Position numbers and translations under genes: made by a program. The notes under the pieces were generated by a model that was not told the origin of the DNA, ran no database searches, and saw nothing but the letters and a program-made list of their open reading frames with translations. 64,000 nt of DNA. Origin: Actinomycetota bacterium. GTDB lineage: Bacteria > Actinomycetota > Actinomycetes > Actinomycetales > Microbacteriaceae. The DNA is taken from contig JAIUPK010000006.1 in the NCBI GenBank assembly GCA_020160915.1, positions 79,869 to 143,868 of the forward strand, written 5' to 3'. Below, piece after piece: positions 25,129-34,561 of the stretch (its first letter is position 1; each line of letters opens with the position of its first letter).

Positions 25129-25509
25129 TCAGCCGTCGAACTCGCGCCTCAGGTACCGTGGCGCCCGGCTGTACCAGCCGTCGGTGATCAACTCGACGAG
25201 CAGGTCGGGCGCCACGGCCGCGAGACGGAAGGCAACCTTCGGCTCGCTCCATCCCGTGGTCTGGCGAAGGAACACGTCCGGCCAGCCCTCCCGGTAGGCC
25301 AGCTTGTCCTCCTCGGAGGCGACCTTGACCACGAACACCGGCTCCCGCTCGATGATCGCTCGGATATCCGCGGGCACGCTCGGCCACGGATGGGCCTCCC
25401 ACGCGTACAGCCTGTTGCGCACGAACCAGGCCGCCCCACCCGTCGTCGCGCGCTCCTCGCTGCCGGGCAGCGTCGCGGCGATGGCACGGACATCCTCAAG
25501 CGACGGCAC
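25129..25509 (-). CDS. MmcQ/YjbR family protein
   Basis: A 126-residue member of the same broad family as the protein at 1211-1549. It has VRAIAATLPGSEERAT at the start, a FVRNRLYAWEAHPWP segment, FVVKVASEEDKLAY and a C-terminal WSEPKVAFRLAAVA. GTG 25509 is the start. The function is not established. It is convergent with the SRPBCC gene and lies 36 bases downstream of a glycoside hydrolase gene on the same strand. Confidence 0.8.
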   Translation of the reverse strand: MPSLEDVRAIAATLPGSEERATTGGAAWFVRNRLYAWEAHPWPSVPADIRAIIEREPVFVVKVASEEDKLAYREGWPDVFLRQTTGWSEPKVAFRLAAVAPDLLVELITDGWYSRAPRYLRREFDG

Positions 25510-25545
25510 GCCTCCACGGTACCGTCTGGCTGTGACAGGGCCAGC

Positions 25546-27285
25546 TCAGACGGCGGCGTCGCCCGCCCGCCGCGCCTCCGCCTCGCCGGCGAGCAGCAGG
25601 TAGCTGCTGGCCGTCCACGAGTAGGCCCGGTCGCGCAGACCCGCGCCGGTGACCGCGTCGAAGTTCTCGGCGAACCCGGACTTCTCGCACAGCGCCCGGA
25701 ATCGCGCACTCACGATGTCCGCGAGGTCGGCGAACCCGCTGGCGCGCAGCCCCGCCTCGATGAGCACGGTCGACGGCGCCCAGATGGGGCCGCGCCAGTA
25801 GCCGTCCGCCTCGTAGTGGGCGCTGCCCGGAATCTCGGTGGCCGGGCCGAACTCGGTGAGGTGCCGCTCGATGCCGGCCGCGAGCTTCTGGCGCACATCC
25901 ATCGGCAGACGCTCGCCGGCCACGACCGGCAGCAGGTTGAGCAGGCTCGTCGCCGTGCTCGTGCGACCGGATGTCGCGCCCACAGCCACGAAGTTCTCGC
26001 CGTCCCACAGCTGGCTCAACAGCGCCTCCCGGATGCGCGCGGACTCGGCCGCCCACCGCGGCTCCGCGAGCCCCAGCTCCGTGGCGAGCCCGTCCAGCAC
26101 ATCGAGCTGTACCACCAGGAATGCGGCCAGATCGGGCGACTCGATCACCCGATCCAGGTCGAAGGTGGTCGAGTTGTCCCAGCCCGAGTCGTTGCCGTGC
26201 TGGTAGTAGGGCAGGTCTCGACCGGACACGCGACGGTAGTCGAGCCAGAACAGGCTCCAGCTGCTCAGCCGGTCATAGACCTCGCGTAATTCGGCCGGGT
26301 CGAAGTCGCGCTCCAGTCGCTCCCGCAGCTTCAGCAGAGCCCAACCGTGAATCGGCGGCTTCACGTAGTTGTACAGGATCTCCGAGTGGGTGATCGAGTC
26401 GGGTGGCGCCCCCGCGGCATCCTGGTGGTCGAAGGGCGCGAGGAACTGATCGAGTGCGCTGTCCGGCAGCCCGGGTGCCAGCGCGAGGGCGTTGAAGGCG
26501 TGATCCCAACTCCACACCTTGTCCATCCAGTGCTTCGACATCAGGATCGACTCCCGGCCGAGGTACCCGAGGGGGCGCACGGTGGCCGACCACAGCACGT
26601 AGGCCGCGAGAGCCGCGCCAGGGGTGCGCTCGCTGCGCCAGGGCGCGACCGCGGCCAGGTACTCCTCGAAGTCGCGAGCATTGCGTTCGACCAGTTCATC
26701 GAACGGGGCGGATGCCCGGTACGGGCCCACCGCGGCGGTGAACTCCTCGACGGCCACCTCCCACGCCGAGCCGTCGCCACCGGCAAGCACGGACCGCGCG
26801 GCGACACCGAGCGCGCCATCGCCCTCGACCAGCAGGGTTCCGGCGAGCGGCGTGATGCGGTACCGGCGCCCGGTCTCATACGACGTGAAGACGACGCTTG
26901 AGGTGCCGGGCTCGGTGAAGAGGTACGTGCCGGTGAACGGAGTGAGGCCGGCCGCGGCATCCGTGAATCGCATGCCGACGCCGGTTCCGCGCAGGCGCAC
27001 CGTCTCGGTGCCATCGAAGGTCGCTTCGGCGCGCGCGGCACCGTCGACCCACGACAGCACCGACGGGCTCGCCTCGATCCGCGTGCTCACTCGTGCACCT
27101 TCGCGTTCGGGCAGGAGCCCGAGCACGGCGTGCATGCCGTTCTGATGCGAGACGAGGTGAAGGTCGTCCCGCCTGGTGTGGAGGGCGACCACCGGCGAGA
27201 TGTCGAGCCACGATCCGCGCACCGAGAAGGGGATCTCGGTGACATCGAACTGGTGGGCGCTGTGTCCGCGCGGTCGGTGGGTCAC
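25546..27285 (-). CDS. MGH1-like/GH63-type alpha-glycosidase
   Basis: A 579-residue glycoside hydrolase of the (alpha/alpha)6-barrel GH63/mannosylglycerate-hydrolase-like group. The barrel part has WMDKVWSWDHAFNA, a NDSGWDNSTTFD segment with the likely acid aspartate, YWRGPIWAPSTVL, and a final NFDAVTGAGLRDRAYSWTAS. The N-terminal 250 residues form a beta-rich domain. The substrate may be an alpha-glucoside or a mannosyl/glucosyl-glycerate. GTG 27285 directly follows the stop of the CitE-like gene with no spacing, so it appears to ride on the leucine-degradation transcript, although it has no obvious link to it. Confidence 0.82.
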   Translation of the reverse strand: MTHRPRGHSAHQFDVTEIPFSVRGSWLDISPVVALHTRRDDLHLVSHQNGMHAVLGLLPEREGARVSTRIEASPSVLSWVDGAARAEATFDGTETVRLRGTGVGMRFTDAAAGLTPFTGTYLFTEPGTSSVVFTSYETGRRYRITPLAGTLLVEGDGALGVAARSVLAGGDGSAWEVAVEEFTAAVGPYRASAPFDELVERNARDFEEYLAAVAPWRSERTPGAALAAYVLWSATVRPLGYLGRESILMSKHWMDKVWSWDHAFNALALAPGLPDSALDQFLAPFDHQDAAGAPPDSITHSEILYNYVKPPIHGWALLKLRERLERDFDPAELREVYDRLSSWSLFWLDYRRVSGRDLPYYQHGNDSGWDNSTTFDLDRVIESPDLAAFLVVQLDVLDGLATELGLAEPRWAAESARIREALLSQLWDGENFVAVGATSGRTSTATSLLNLLPVVAGERLPMDVRQKLAAGIERHLTEFGPATEIPGSAHYEADGYWRGPIWAPSTVLIEAGLRASGFADLADIVSARFRALCEKSGFAENFDAVTGAGLRDRAYSWTASSYLLLAGEAEARRAGDAAV

Positions 27286-28083
27286 CTAGCCCCGCCGTTC
27301 AAGGATGCGTCGCGCCTGCTTGAGCACGGGTTCGTCAACCATGCGTCCCTCGAACGCGAACACGCCAGCGGAGATCTCCGCCGCCGCGAGCACCCGCTCA
27401 GCCCAGGCGACGGCCTCGACGGACGAGCGGTAAGCCTCCCGCACGGTCTCGACCTGGGAGGGGTGGATGCACGCCGTTCCGATGAAACCCGACGCGGCGC
27501 CGTCCTCCGCTTCGTCTCGTAACCCGGCCAGGTCGGCGATGTCGAGGTGGACTGCGTCGTACGCCTGTTTACCGGCAGCGGCAGCGGCGACGAGCACCCG
27601 CGCCCTGGCGTAGCGGGCGACATCGCGATACCGTCCGTCGAGTGTTCGGCTCGAACGACCCCCGAGTGCGGCGACGAGGTCTTCAGCCCCCCACATGAGA
27701 GCAATCACGGGTGTCTGCTCGGCGAGCGCAAACGCGTTCTCGACGCCGATCGGTGTTTCGCAGATGGGAATGACGCTGTATTCCGCGAGGGCCTCAAGGT
27801 CGGCAACGCGCTCTGCCTTCGCGAGCATGATCGTACGGAACCCGCTCGACGCGACTGCCTCGAGATCGCGCGCGAACTCCTCGGTGCTCGCCGCATTCAC
27901 ACGCACGACCGTGCGGTCCGGGTCGAGATCGGATGCCGCGACCGCCACCCGCGCAGCCTGCTTGTCGCTCGGCGCAACACCATCCTCGAGGTCGAGGATC
28001 ACGGCATCCGCGGCCATCGCGGCCTTGCCGAACCGATCCGGGCGGTCCCCTGGGCAGAAGAGGATGGCGGGCCCGAGCACCAC
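27286..28083 (-). CDS. HpcH/HpaI aldolase family CoA-ester lyase (CitE-like)
   Basis: A 265-residue TIM-barrel lyase. Marks include LFCPGDRPDRF, DAVILDLEDGVAP, VVRVNA, ICETPIGVENAFAL and LMWGAEDLVAALGG, with Arg and metal-binding Glu/Asp residues in them. In M. tuberculosis the syntenic protein Rv2498c is a beta-hydroxyacyl-CoA lyase acting on HMG-CoA in leucine breakdown and on citramalyl-CoA. The neighbouring MaoC and carboxylase genes give the same context here, so the terminal step of leucine catabolism is the likely role. GTG 28083 is one base from the MaoC stop. Confidence 0.88.
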   Translation of the reverse strand: MVLGPAILFCPGDRPDRFGKAAMAADAVILDLEDGVAPSDKQAARVAVAASDLDPDRTVVRVNAASTEEFARDLEAVASSGFRTIMLAKAERVADLEALAEYSVIPICETPIGVENAFALAEQTPVIALMWGAEDLVAALGGRSSRTLDGRYRDVARYARARVLVAAAAAGKQAYDAVHLDIADLAGLRDEAEDGAASGFIGTACIHPSQVETVREAYRSSVEAVAWAERVLAAAEISAGVFAFEGRMVDEPVLKQARRILERRG

Positions 28084-28084
28084 C

Positions 28085-28564
28085 TCAGCGCTCCTCGGGC
28101 GCGCAGAGCATCAAGACGTTCCTGGTCGCCACGGCGACGACCTCGCCATTCTGATTGCGAGCGGTGTGCTCGAGGGTCACAATTCCCTGGCCGGGCCGAC
28201 TCTCCGACAGCCGCTTGGCGATCACCACCGACTCGGAAGTCATCGTGTCCCCGTGCCGCATCGGGTGAGGGAACCGCGCGTTGTCGATGCCGAGGTTTGC
28301 CACGATCGTGCCCTGCGTCAACTGAGCCACGGACGTCCCGACGAGAGTCGATAGAGTGAACATGCTGTTGACGAGCCGCTCCCCGAACTCAGTTGTGCGT
28401 GCCCATTCTGCGTCGAGATGCAGCGACTGCGTGTTCATCGTCAGGGTGGTGAACAGCACGTTGTCGGCTTCGGTCACGGTGCGCGACGGGCTGTGCACGT
28501 AGGTGACGCCGAGCTCGAACTCCTCGTAGTACAGGCCGCGCTGCACGATTCGTTTCTCCGTCAT
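28085..28564 (-). CDS. MaoC family dehydratase
   Basis: A 159-residue hot-dog-fold hydratase. The [40 protein letters not shown] stretch (read in parts) contains the hydratase-2 active-site Asp/His pair, and [23 protein letters not shown] is typical. In the equivalent mycobacterial cluster (Rv2499c) the protein is taken to hydrate an unsaturated acyl-CoA before the lyase. A methylglutaconyl-CoA or similar hydratase is inferred. ATG 28564 overlaps the stop of the carboxylase alpha gene (ATGA). Confidence 0.88.
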   Translation of the reverse strand: MTEKRIVQRGLYYEEFELGVTYVHSPSRTVTEADNVLFTTLTMNTQSLHLDAEWARTTEFGERLVNSMFTLSTLVGTSVAQLTQGTIVANLGIDNARFPHPMRHGDTMTSESVVIAKRLSESRPGQGIVTLEHTARNQNGEVVAVATRNVLMLCAPEER

Positions 28565-30573
28565 GGCCTCTCCTCCGGCAGCACCCGCGCTTCTTCCACC
28601 GGCACGATCGTTGCCACAATCTGGTCGCCGGCGACCTGCGAGCCGAGCGCAACCCGCAGGGATACGCTACCGGCGACCGGCGCGCGCAACACGTGCTCCA
28701 TCTTCATCGCCTCGACGATCGCGATCGGTGCGCCTGCGTCGACCACCTGCCCATCCGCAACGGAGATCGCCACCACGGCGCCCGGCAGTGGCGACCGCAG
28801 CTCTGGATCGGCGTCACCATCATTCGACTCCCCTCGCGCGCCGCGAGTCTCGAGAAGGGTCCAGCTCACCCCCTGAGACGAGAGACAGAGCTCATCAGCG
28901 CCCGACTCCGCGAAGACCCAGGTGGCGGATGCCTCGCCAATCGTCACGCGCGCCCGGCACCCGCGCAGCACAACAGAGCCGTCCCGCAGGTCCCCGTCGT
29001 CGACGCGCACCCGCAGGTGCGACGGCGATCCCCACACGCGAACCGTCGCGGACACCTCGCCCGGCACCGAACGCATCCGGTAGACACTGGGTGCGGCTGC
29101 GCCCATCCGCCACCCGTTGGGCGTCGTCCACAGCCCGGTCTCGCTGGCCCGCCATCCGTCAGCGTGGCGAATCATGGCCGCGGTCGCCAACACATCCGGG
29201 CCCGGCTCGGCGAAGGCCATATCGGGCAGGATGCGGCCGATCAGCTCGGTATCGAGGTCGCCGCTCTCGACCGCGGGTGCGCTCAACAGCAGCCCGAGAA
29301 ACTCGACGTTCGTACCGACGCCGAGCACTACCGTGTCGCGCAGGGCAGCCCGCAGTCTCTGAAGAGCGGATGCCCGGTCCGGCGCCCACGCGATGACCTT
29401 CGCCAGCATCGGGTCGTAGTCGGACGAGACCACAAGCCCGGGCACGAGAGCGCTGTCGACCCGGATGCCCGCGGCAGTCGGCTCCTGCAGCTCGAGCACC
29501 GTGCCGCCCGTGGGGAGGAACCCTCGCGCCGGGTCCTCCGCGTAGACGCGGGCCTCAACCGCGTGGCCGGTCAACTCGACGTCGCGCTGCGCGAAGTCGA
29601 GCGGCTCGCCGGCGGCAATGCGCAGTTGCCACTCCACGAGGTCGATCCCCGTCACCAACTCGGTCACAGGGTGCTCGACCTGCAGGCGCGTATTCATCTC
29701 GATGAAGAAGAACTCATCGGGAGCGTCGGCCGAGACGATGAATTCCACGGTGCCCGCACCCAGGTAGCCCACGCTGCGCGCGCTCTCGCACGCGGCCTCC
29801 CCGATTCGTTCTCGCGTTGTCTCGTCGATCAGCGGCGACGGGGCTTCCTCGATGACCTTCTGGTGCCGTCGCTGCAGCGAGCACTCACGCTCGCCCAGAT
29901 GCACGACGTTGCCGTGGCCATCGGCGAGAACCTGCACCTCGATGTGCCGCGGTCGGGCGAGGAAGCGCTCGATGAAGAGGGTGTCGTCGCCGAACGACGA
30001 CTGTGCCTCGCGGCGGGCGGCGGCGAGCGCATCCTCGAGTTCCTCGGGGGCCCACACGACATGCATGCCCTTGCCGCCACCACCGGCTGACGGCTTGATG
30101 AGCGCGGGGAATCCGATCTCTAACGCGGCCTGCTTGAGCTCGCTATCGGTGAGGCCAGCACGCGCGATTCCTGGAACGACCGGCACACCGCGCGCGGTCA
30201 CCTGGGTCTTGGCGCGGATCTTGTCGCCCATGATCTCGAGGGCGTCGATGCCAGGGCCGATGAAGACGATCCCCGCGGCCGCACAGGCGGCCGCGAACTG
30301 CGCGTTTTCGGCGAGGAACCCGTAGCCGGGATGGATTGCTTGTGCCCCGCTCTCAACAGCTGCTCGAACGATCCGGTCGATGTTGAGGTAACTGTCGGCC
30401 GCGCTCGCGCGACCGATGCGCACGGCTACGTCGGCCAGCGAGACGTGGCGAGCCGCGGCATCCGCGTCACTGTAGACGGCGACGGAACGAATGCCGAGAG
30501 TGCGAAGGGTCGCGATGATGCGACACGCGATCTCGCCGCGGTTGGCAATCAGTACGGTGTCGAACACGGTCAC
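28561..30573 (-). CDS. accA1: Acyl-CoA carboxylase alpha subunit (biotin carboxylase + BCCP)
   Basis: A 670-residue biotin enzyme subunit. The biotin carboxylase part begins [16 protein letters not shown], with the ATP-grasp glycine loop [10 protein letters not shown] and [16 protein letters not shown]. The BCCP domain at the C-terminus carries the biotinylated lysine in EAMKMEH near residue 624. With the beta subunit it would make methylcrotonyl-CoA carboxylase in leucine breakdown. GTG 30573 overlaps the beta subunit stop (GTGA), which decides against the longer frame to 30774. The symbol follows the mycobacterial name and is not a proof of substrate. Confidence 0.92.
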   Translation of the reverse strand: MTVFDTVLIANRGEIACRIIATLRTLGIRSVAVYSDADAAARHVSLADVAVRIGRASAADSYLNIDRIVRAAVESGAQAIHPGYGFLAENAQFAAACAAAGIVFIGPGIDALEIMGDKIRAKTQVTARGVPVVPGIARAGLTDSELKQAALEIGFPALIKPSAGGGGKGMHVVWAPEELEDALAAARREAQSSFGDDTLFIERFLARPRHIEVQVLADGHGNVVHLGERECSLQRRHQKVIEEAPSPLIDETTRERIGEAACESARSVGYLGAGTVEFIVSADAPDEFFFIEMNTRLQVEHPVTELVTGIDLVEWQLRIAAGEPLDFAQRDVELTGHAVEARVYAEDPARGFLPTGGTVLELQEPTAAGIRVDSALVPGLVVSSDYDPMLAKVIAWAPDRASALQRLRAALRDTVVLGVGTNVEFLGLLLSAPAVESGDLDTELIGRILPDMAFAEPGPDVLATAAMIRHADGWRASETGLWTTPNGWRMGAAAPSVYRMRSVPGEVSATVRVWGSPSHLRVRVDDGDLRDGSVVLRGCRARVTIGEASATWVFAESGADELCLSSQGVSWTLLETRGARGESNDGDADPELRSPLPGAVVAISVADGQVVDAGAPIAIVEAMKMEHVLRAPVAGSVSLRVALGSQVAGDQIVATIVPVEEARVLPEERP

Positions 30574-32177
30574 ATCCTGAAGACGCCGTAGGAGATGTCG
30601 GCCAGCGGGGCTCGCGAGCAGACCTCTAGCGACAGCCCGAGAACGGTGCGGGTGTCGACAGGGTCGATGATGCCGTCGTCCCAGAGTCGGGCGGTCGAGT
30701 AGTAGGGGTTGCCCTGGCGCTCGTACTGCTCGCGCAGGGTTTGAGTGAAGGTCGCCTCGTCTTCGGCGCTCCACGTCTCACCCTTGGCGTCGAGCTGATC
30801 GCGGCGGATCGTCGACAGCACGGCCGCAGCCTGAGGGCCACCCATGACCGAGATTCGGCTGGCGGGCCACATCCACAAGAAGCGTGGCGAGTACGACCGA
30901 CCGCTCATCGAGTAGTTGCCGGCACCGAACGAGCCGCCGATGACGACCGTGAGTTTGGGCACGCGCGCCGACGCGACAGCATTGACCATCTTCGCGCCGT
31001 GCTTCGCGATTCCGCCCGCTTCGTACTCGCGACCGACCATGAAGCCGGTGATGTTCTGCAGGAAGACCAGGGGTGTCTTGCGCTGATCGCACAGCTCGAT
31101 GAAGTGCGCGCCCTTGAGGGCGGACTCGCTGAAGAGCACGCCATTGTTCGCGATGATCCCGACTGGATGCCCGTGGATGCGCGCGAACCCCGTGACGAGG
31201 GTCTGGCCGTATTCGGCCTTGAACTCGTGGAACTCGCTTCCGTCAACGATGCGCGCGATCACCTCGCGCACGTCGTAGGCGACGTGGAGCTCGGGAGGGA
31301 CAACTCCGTACAGCTCGGCAGGATTGACCGTCGGCTCGGTCACCGGGCTGAGCTCGTAGGGCCTCGGCGCGGGCGGCGGCAGCTGCGCGATGATGTCTCG
31401 CACGATGTCGAGAGCGTGCTCGTCATTCTCGGCAAGATGGTCGGTGACGCCAGACAGTCGCGAGTGAGTGACGCCGCCACCGAGGTCCTCGGCGGACACG
31501 ACCTCACCGGTTGCCGCCTTCACCAGCGGAGGGCCGCCAAGGAAGATCGTTCCCTGATTGCGAACGATCACGGTCTCGTCACTCATTGCGGGCATGTAGG
31601 CGCCGCCGGCCGTGCTCGACCCGAGGACCGCCGAGATCTGCGCGATGCCGCGGGCCGACATCCGTGATTGGTTGTAGAAGATGCGGCCGAAGTGCTCCCG
31701 ATCCGGAAATACGTCGTCCTGAAGCGGCAAGTACGCGCCGCCGGAGTCGACGAGGTAGATGCACGGCAGCAGGTTCTCGCTGGCGATCTCCTGCGCACGC
31801 AGGTGCTTCTTGACGGTCATCGGGTAGTACGAGCCGCCCTTCACAGTGGCGTCGTTGCACACGATCATGCAGAGCCGACCGCTCACGAGCCCGATGCCCG
31901 TGATGATGCCCGCGCCGGGGCTCTCGTCGTCGTACATCCCGTACGCCGCGAGCGCACCCACCTCGAGAAACGGGCTGCCGCGGTCGAGGAGGTAGTCAAT
32001 CCGGTCACGGGGAAGGAGCTTTCCCCGCGCGCTGTGCCGGTTGCGGGATGCTTCGGAGCCCCCGCGTCCGACGCGCTCAAGGCGCTCCCGGAGCTCACTG
32101 ACCAGGGCACGTTGAGAGGCATCGTTCGCGACGAAATCGTCGCTGTGCGGGCGGGCCCCCGTCGCAAGCGTCTCCAT
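30570..32177 (-). CDS. accD1: Acyl-CoA carboxylase beta subunit (methylcrotonyl-CoA carboxylase-type)
   Basis: A 535-residue carboxyltransferase. It has [18 protein letters not shown], the acyl-CoA binding [42 protein letters not shown] and, in the C-terminal half, [19 protein letters not shown] and [12 protein letters not shown]. The length and the FLQNITGFM motif fit MCC-type rather than propionyl-type beta subunits. ATG 32177 starts the leftward operon with the alpha, MaoC and CitE-like genes. Two palindromes lie in its promoter region before the divergent TetR gene. Confidence 0.92.
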   Translation of the reverse strand: METLATGARPHSDDFVANDASQRALVSELRERLERVGRGGSEASRNRHSARGKLLPRDRIDYLLDRGSPFLEVGALAAYGMYDDESPGAGIITGIGLVSGRLCMIVCNDATVKGGSYYPMTVKKHLRAQEIASENLLPCIYLVDSGGAYLPLQDDVFPDREHFGRIFYNQSRMSARGIAQISAVLGSSTAGGAYMPAMSDETVIVRNQGTIFLGGPPLVKAATGEVVSAEDLGGGVTHSRLSGVTDHLAENDEHALDIVRDIIAQLPPPAPRPYELSPVTEPTVNPAELYGVVPPELHVAYDVREVIARIVDGSEFHEFKAEYGQTLVTGFARIHGHPVGIIANNGVLFSESALKGAHFIELCDQRKTPLVFLQNITGFMVGREYEAGGIAKHGAKMVNAVASARVPKLTVVIGGSFGAGNYSMSGRSYSPRFLWMWPASRISVMGGPQAAAVLSTIRRDQLDAKGETWSAEDEATFTQTLREQYERQGNPYYSTARLWDDGIIDPVDTRTVLGLSLEVCSRAPLADISYGVFRM

Positions 32178-32192
32178 CGCGCCTCATCTCAG

Positions 32193-32231
32193 TTAGTGTG
32201 CGCTAATCCAGTTTAGGTTAGCGAGCGTTAA
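32193..32231. promoter_or_regulatory. Pair of TTAGCG-type palindromes between carboxylase operon and TetR gene
   Basis: TTAGTGTGCGCTAA (32193-32206) and TTAGCGAGCGTTAA (32218-32231) are two 14-bp imperfect palindromes with centres 25 bases apart. The arrangement fits two TetR dimers on a shared divergent promoter controlling the carboxylase operon and the regulator itself. Confidence 0.65.
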
Positions 32232-32262
32232 CTGAATTGTCCAGAATCGGTACCATGGGGTC

Positions 32263-32880
32263 ATGGCAGAGACGTGGCGGGCGACGGCCAAGGCGCACCG
32301 TCGCCAACAGCTGCTCGATGCTGCGGCCCATCTGTTCGCCGAGCGAGGATTCAACGGGGTCTCGATCGAAGACCTCGGGGCAGCGGTCGGCGTGAGCGGC
32401 CCCGCGTTGTACCGCCACTTCCCGAGCAAGGAGGCGATGCTCGGCGAGCTCCTGATCGGCGCGAGCCGGCGCCTCCTGGAAGGGTGCACACGCATCATCG
32501 CCGAAGATGCCGAAAGCCAGCAGGCGTTGCGAGACCTTGTCGACTTCCACGTGGATTTTGCGCTGAGCGAGCGTGACATCATCCGCATCCAGGATCGCGA
32601 ACTCGCGAGCCTCCCGCTCGAAGTGAACCGGGAGGTACGGATGCTCCAGCGCCGCTACGTGCAGGAATGGGTCGCCCTGGTCGCCCGGCTCAGCCCGACC
32701 ACCCCCACCGCCGAAATCGAAGTGCGAGTGCACGCGATCTTCGGGCTGCTGAATTCAACGCCTCACAACGCGCGGCTCGTCGACGTGGACGATGCGCGCG
32801 GAGTGCTCGCCGAGATGGCGATCACCGGGATGCTCGGCGCGCGCACGGCGGTCGACACTGCTTCGCTCGACACCACCTAG
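32263..32880 (+). CDS. TetR family transcriptional regulator, probable repressor of the carboxylase operon
   Basis: A 205-residue TetR protein. The HTH (about residues 12-55) has LLDAAAHLFAERGFNGVSIEDL followed by GAAVGVSGPALYRHFPSKEAML, read in parts. The C-terminal half has a long helical ligand domain. TetR genes in this position (the Rv2506 equivalent) are thought to sense acyl-CoA-type intermediates of branched-chain degradation; that ligand is inferred. Its ATG at 32263 is 86 bases from the divergent carboxylase start with two palindromes between. Confidence 0.88.
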   Translation: MAETWRATAKAHRRQQLLDAAAHLFAERGFNGVSIEDLGAAVGVSGPALYRHFPSKEAMLGELLIGASRRLLEGCTRIIAEDAESQQALRDLVDFHVDFALSERDIIRIQDRELASLPLEVNREVRMLQRRYVQEWVALVARLSPTTPTAEIEVRVHAIFGLLNSTPHNARLVDVDDARGVLAEMAITGMLGARTAVDTASLDTT

Positions 32881-33344
32881 CTCGGTGCCCGCTCGAGCAG
32901 CGGTCGCAGCCGGAACGGGATGAGTTCCCCCATCGACAGGGATGTCTCGGTGCGTTCGACGCCCTCGATCGACAGGATCGAGTCGTCCACCCGGAACAGG
33001 TCGGCTGTGTCGCGGCACACCACGCTCACAAAGAGATCGACCGGGCCGCTGAGCCCGTGGGCCTGCACGACCTCGGGAATCTTGGCGAGCTCGTGAACCA
33101 CGCTTGCGAGAATCTTCTGCTGCAGGTGCACCGCGATGAAGGCGTGGATCGGGTATCCCAGAGGCACGGGGTTGATGGTGCGCTCGAATGACAGGAACGC
33201 TGCGTCGCGCTCGAGCCGTGTCATCCGCGCCTGAACGGTGTTGCGAGCGAGCCCCAACCGGTCGGCGAGGGCGACAACAGTTGCACGAGGATCGTCGGCG
33301 AGCGCGAGGAGAAGGTTGTGATCGATCTGGTCGTAGCCTGCCAT
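32877..33344 (-). CDS. Lrp/AsnC family transcriptional regulator
   Basis: A 155-residue regulator. The HTH is DQIDHNLLLALADDPRATVVALADRLGLARNTVQARMTRLE in parts (about residues 4-45), followed by the ligand-binding RAM domain with GYPIHAFIAVHLQ and the EGVERTETSLSM closing part. MAGYDQ at 33344 is taken as start; the longer frame is not conserved. It diverges from the keto acid dehydrogenase operon, the position of BkdR-type activators that respond to branched-chain amino acids. Its 3' end overlaps the TetR gene by four bases. Confidence 0.88.
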   Translation of the reverse strand: MAGYDQIDHNLLLALADDPRATVVALADRLGLARNTVQARMTRLERDAAFLSFERTINPVPLGYPIHAFIAVHLQQKILASVVHELAKIPEVVQAHGLSGPVDLFVSVVCRDTADLFRVDDSILSIEGVERTETSLSMGELIPFRLRPLLERAPS

Positions 33345-33370
33345 AGTGCGCAATAGTAGCACCGAGTGTC

Positions 33371-33402
33371 TGCTCAGAGTAAGCACAATGCTCAGTATGA
33401 GC
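33371..33402. promoter_or_regulatory. Lrp-type half-site cluster upstream of the E1 alpha gene
   Basis: TGCT-CAGAGTA-AGCA (33371-33385) and GCTCA-GTA-TGAGC (33390-33402) are adjacent palindromes, and further GAGCACTC/GAGC words follow to about 33417. Clustered sites of this sort are common for Lrp-type regulators, so control by the divergent Lrp protein is plausible. Confidence 0.45.
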
Positions 33403-33472
33403 GAGCACTCTTGAGCTTAGTGTCGACGCAACCTAGTGTTGCGAGCACTCGACCAATGACGGGGGGCGCGGT

Positions 33473-34561
33473 GTGAACACATCTGACGAGCCCGATCCCG
33501 TGCAACTCCTCACTCCCGCCGGTGAGCGCGTCGCCTCGCCGGAGTACGACCCCTGGGTCGGCGATGTCGACGACGCTCAGCTGCGCGACCTCTACCGAGA
33601 CATGGTCGTCGTGCGCCGCATCGACACCGAGGCCACCGCACTGCAGCGGCAGGGCGAACTCGCTCTCTGGCCCCCGCTGCTCGGCCAGGAGGCGGCACAG
33701 GTCGCCTCCGCACGTGCGCTGCGCAGCGACGACTTCGTGTTCACGAGCTACCGCGAGAACGCCGTTGCCTACTGCCGGGGTGCGGCGCCCGTCGAGCTCG
33801 TGAGCGTGTGGCGCGCGGTCACGGCGACGGGGTGGAACCCGTACTCGATCAACATGGCGACACCTCAGGTGGTCATCGGAGCCCAGACCCTACATGCCAC
33901 CGGTTACGCCCTGGGTATCCAGGCAGACGGTGCCGACGCGGTGGCGGTCGCCTACTTCGGAGACGGCGCGACGAGCGAAGGCGATGTCAGCGAAGCGCTC
34001 GTCTTCGCGGCCGCATACAGCGCGCCCGTCGTCTTCTTCTGCCAGAACAACCACTGGGCCATCTCCGAGCCGGTCACGCTTCAGACCCGGGGAAGCCTCG
34101 CCGCCCGCGGTAGCGGGTTCGGCATCCCCTCGATGCGAGTTGACGGCAACGACGTGCTCGCGGTCACCGCCGCGACGCGGATCGCCCTGGATCGCGCGCG
34201 ATCGGGGGGCGGGCCGACCTTCATCGAGGCCGTCACCTACCGGATGGGCCCGCACACGACCGCCGATGACCCCACGCGATACCGACCGCCCGCGGAGCTG
34301 GATGAGTGGCGCAAGCGGGATCCGATCGTCAGGCTTGAGGCCTACTTGACGAGCCGCAATGAACTGCCCGACGACTTCCGCGCCGAGGTGCAGGCCGTGG
34401 CCGACAGCACGGCGGCGGAGCTGCGGGCCGGATGCATCGCCCTCCCCGACCCCGATCCACTGAGCATCTTCGACCACGTCTACGCCGATCCTCACCCCGC
34501 GCTGGAACAGCGCCGTGAGTGGTACGCACACTATCTCGACGGATTCGAGGCCGCGCCGTGA
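33473..34561 (+). CDS. Branched-chain alpha-keto acid (or pyruvate) dehydrogenase E1 alpha subunit
   Basis: A 362-residue thiamine-diphosphate enzyme subunit that decarboxylates branched-chain keto acids. The cofactor motif GDGATSEGD...NN is present (GDGATSEGDVSEALVFAAAY and FFCQNNHWAIS), and YRMGPHTTADDPTRYR contains the phosphorylation-loop-like arginine segment. It is nearest to the actinobacterial PdhA/BkdA group (Rv2497c equivalent). GTG 33473 starts the operon after a GGGGGG-type purine site. Its stop overlaps the E1 beta start. No E3 gene is in the cluster, so a shared lipoamide dehydrogenase elsewhere is expected. Confidence 0.92.
   Translation: MNTSDEPDPVQLLTPAGERVASPEYDPWVGDVDDAQLRDLYRDMVVVRRIDTEATALQRQGELALWPPLLGQEAAQVASARALRSDDFVFTSYRENAVAYCRGAAPVELVSVWRAVTATGWNPYSINMATPQVVIGAQTLHATGYALGIQADGADAVAVAYFGDGATSEGDVSEALVFAAAYSAPVVFFCQNNHWAISEPVTLQTRGSLAARGSGFGIPSMRVDGNDVLAVTAATRIALDRARSGGGPTFIEAVTYRMGPHTTADDPTRYRPPAELDEWRKRDPIVRLEAYLTSRNELPDDFRAEVQAVADSTAAELRAGCIALPDPDPLSIFDHVYADPHPALEQRREWYAHYLDGFEAAP

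Noticed and set aside
25129-25509. Recent duplication of the MmcQ/YjbR gene at 1211-1549
   Set aside because: The two proteins share the family pattern only; the sequences are too different for a recent copy.
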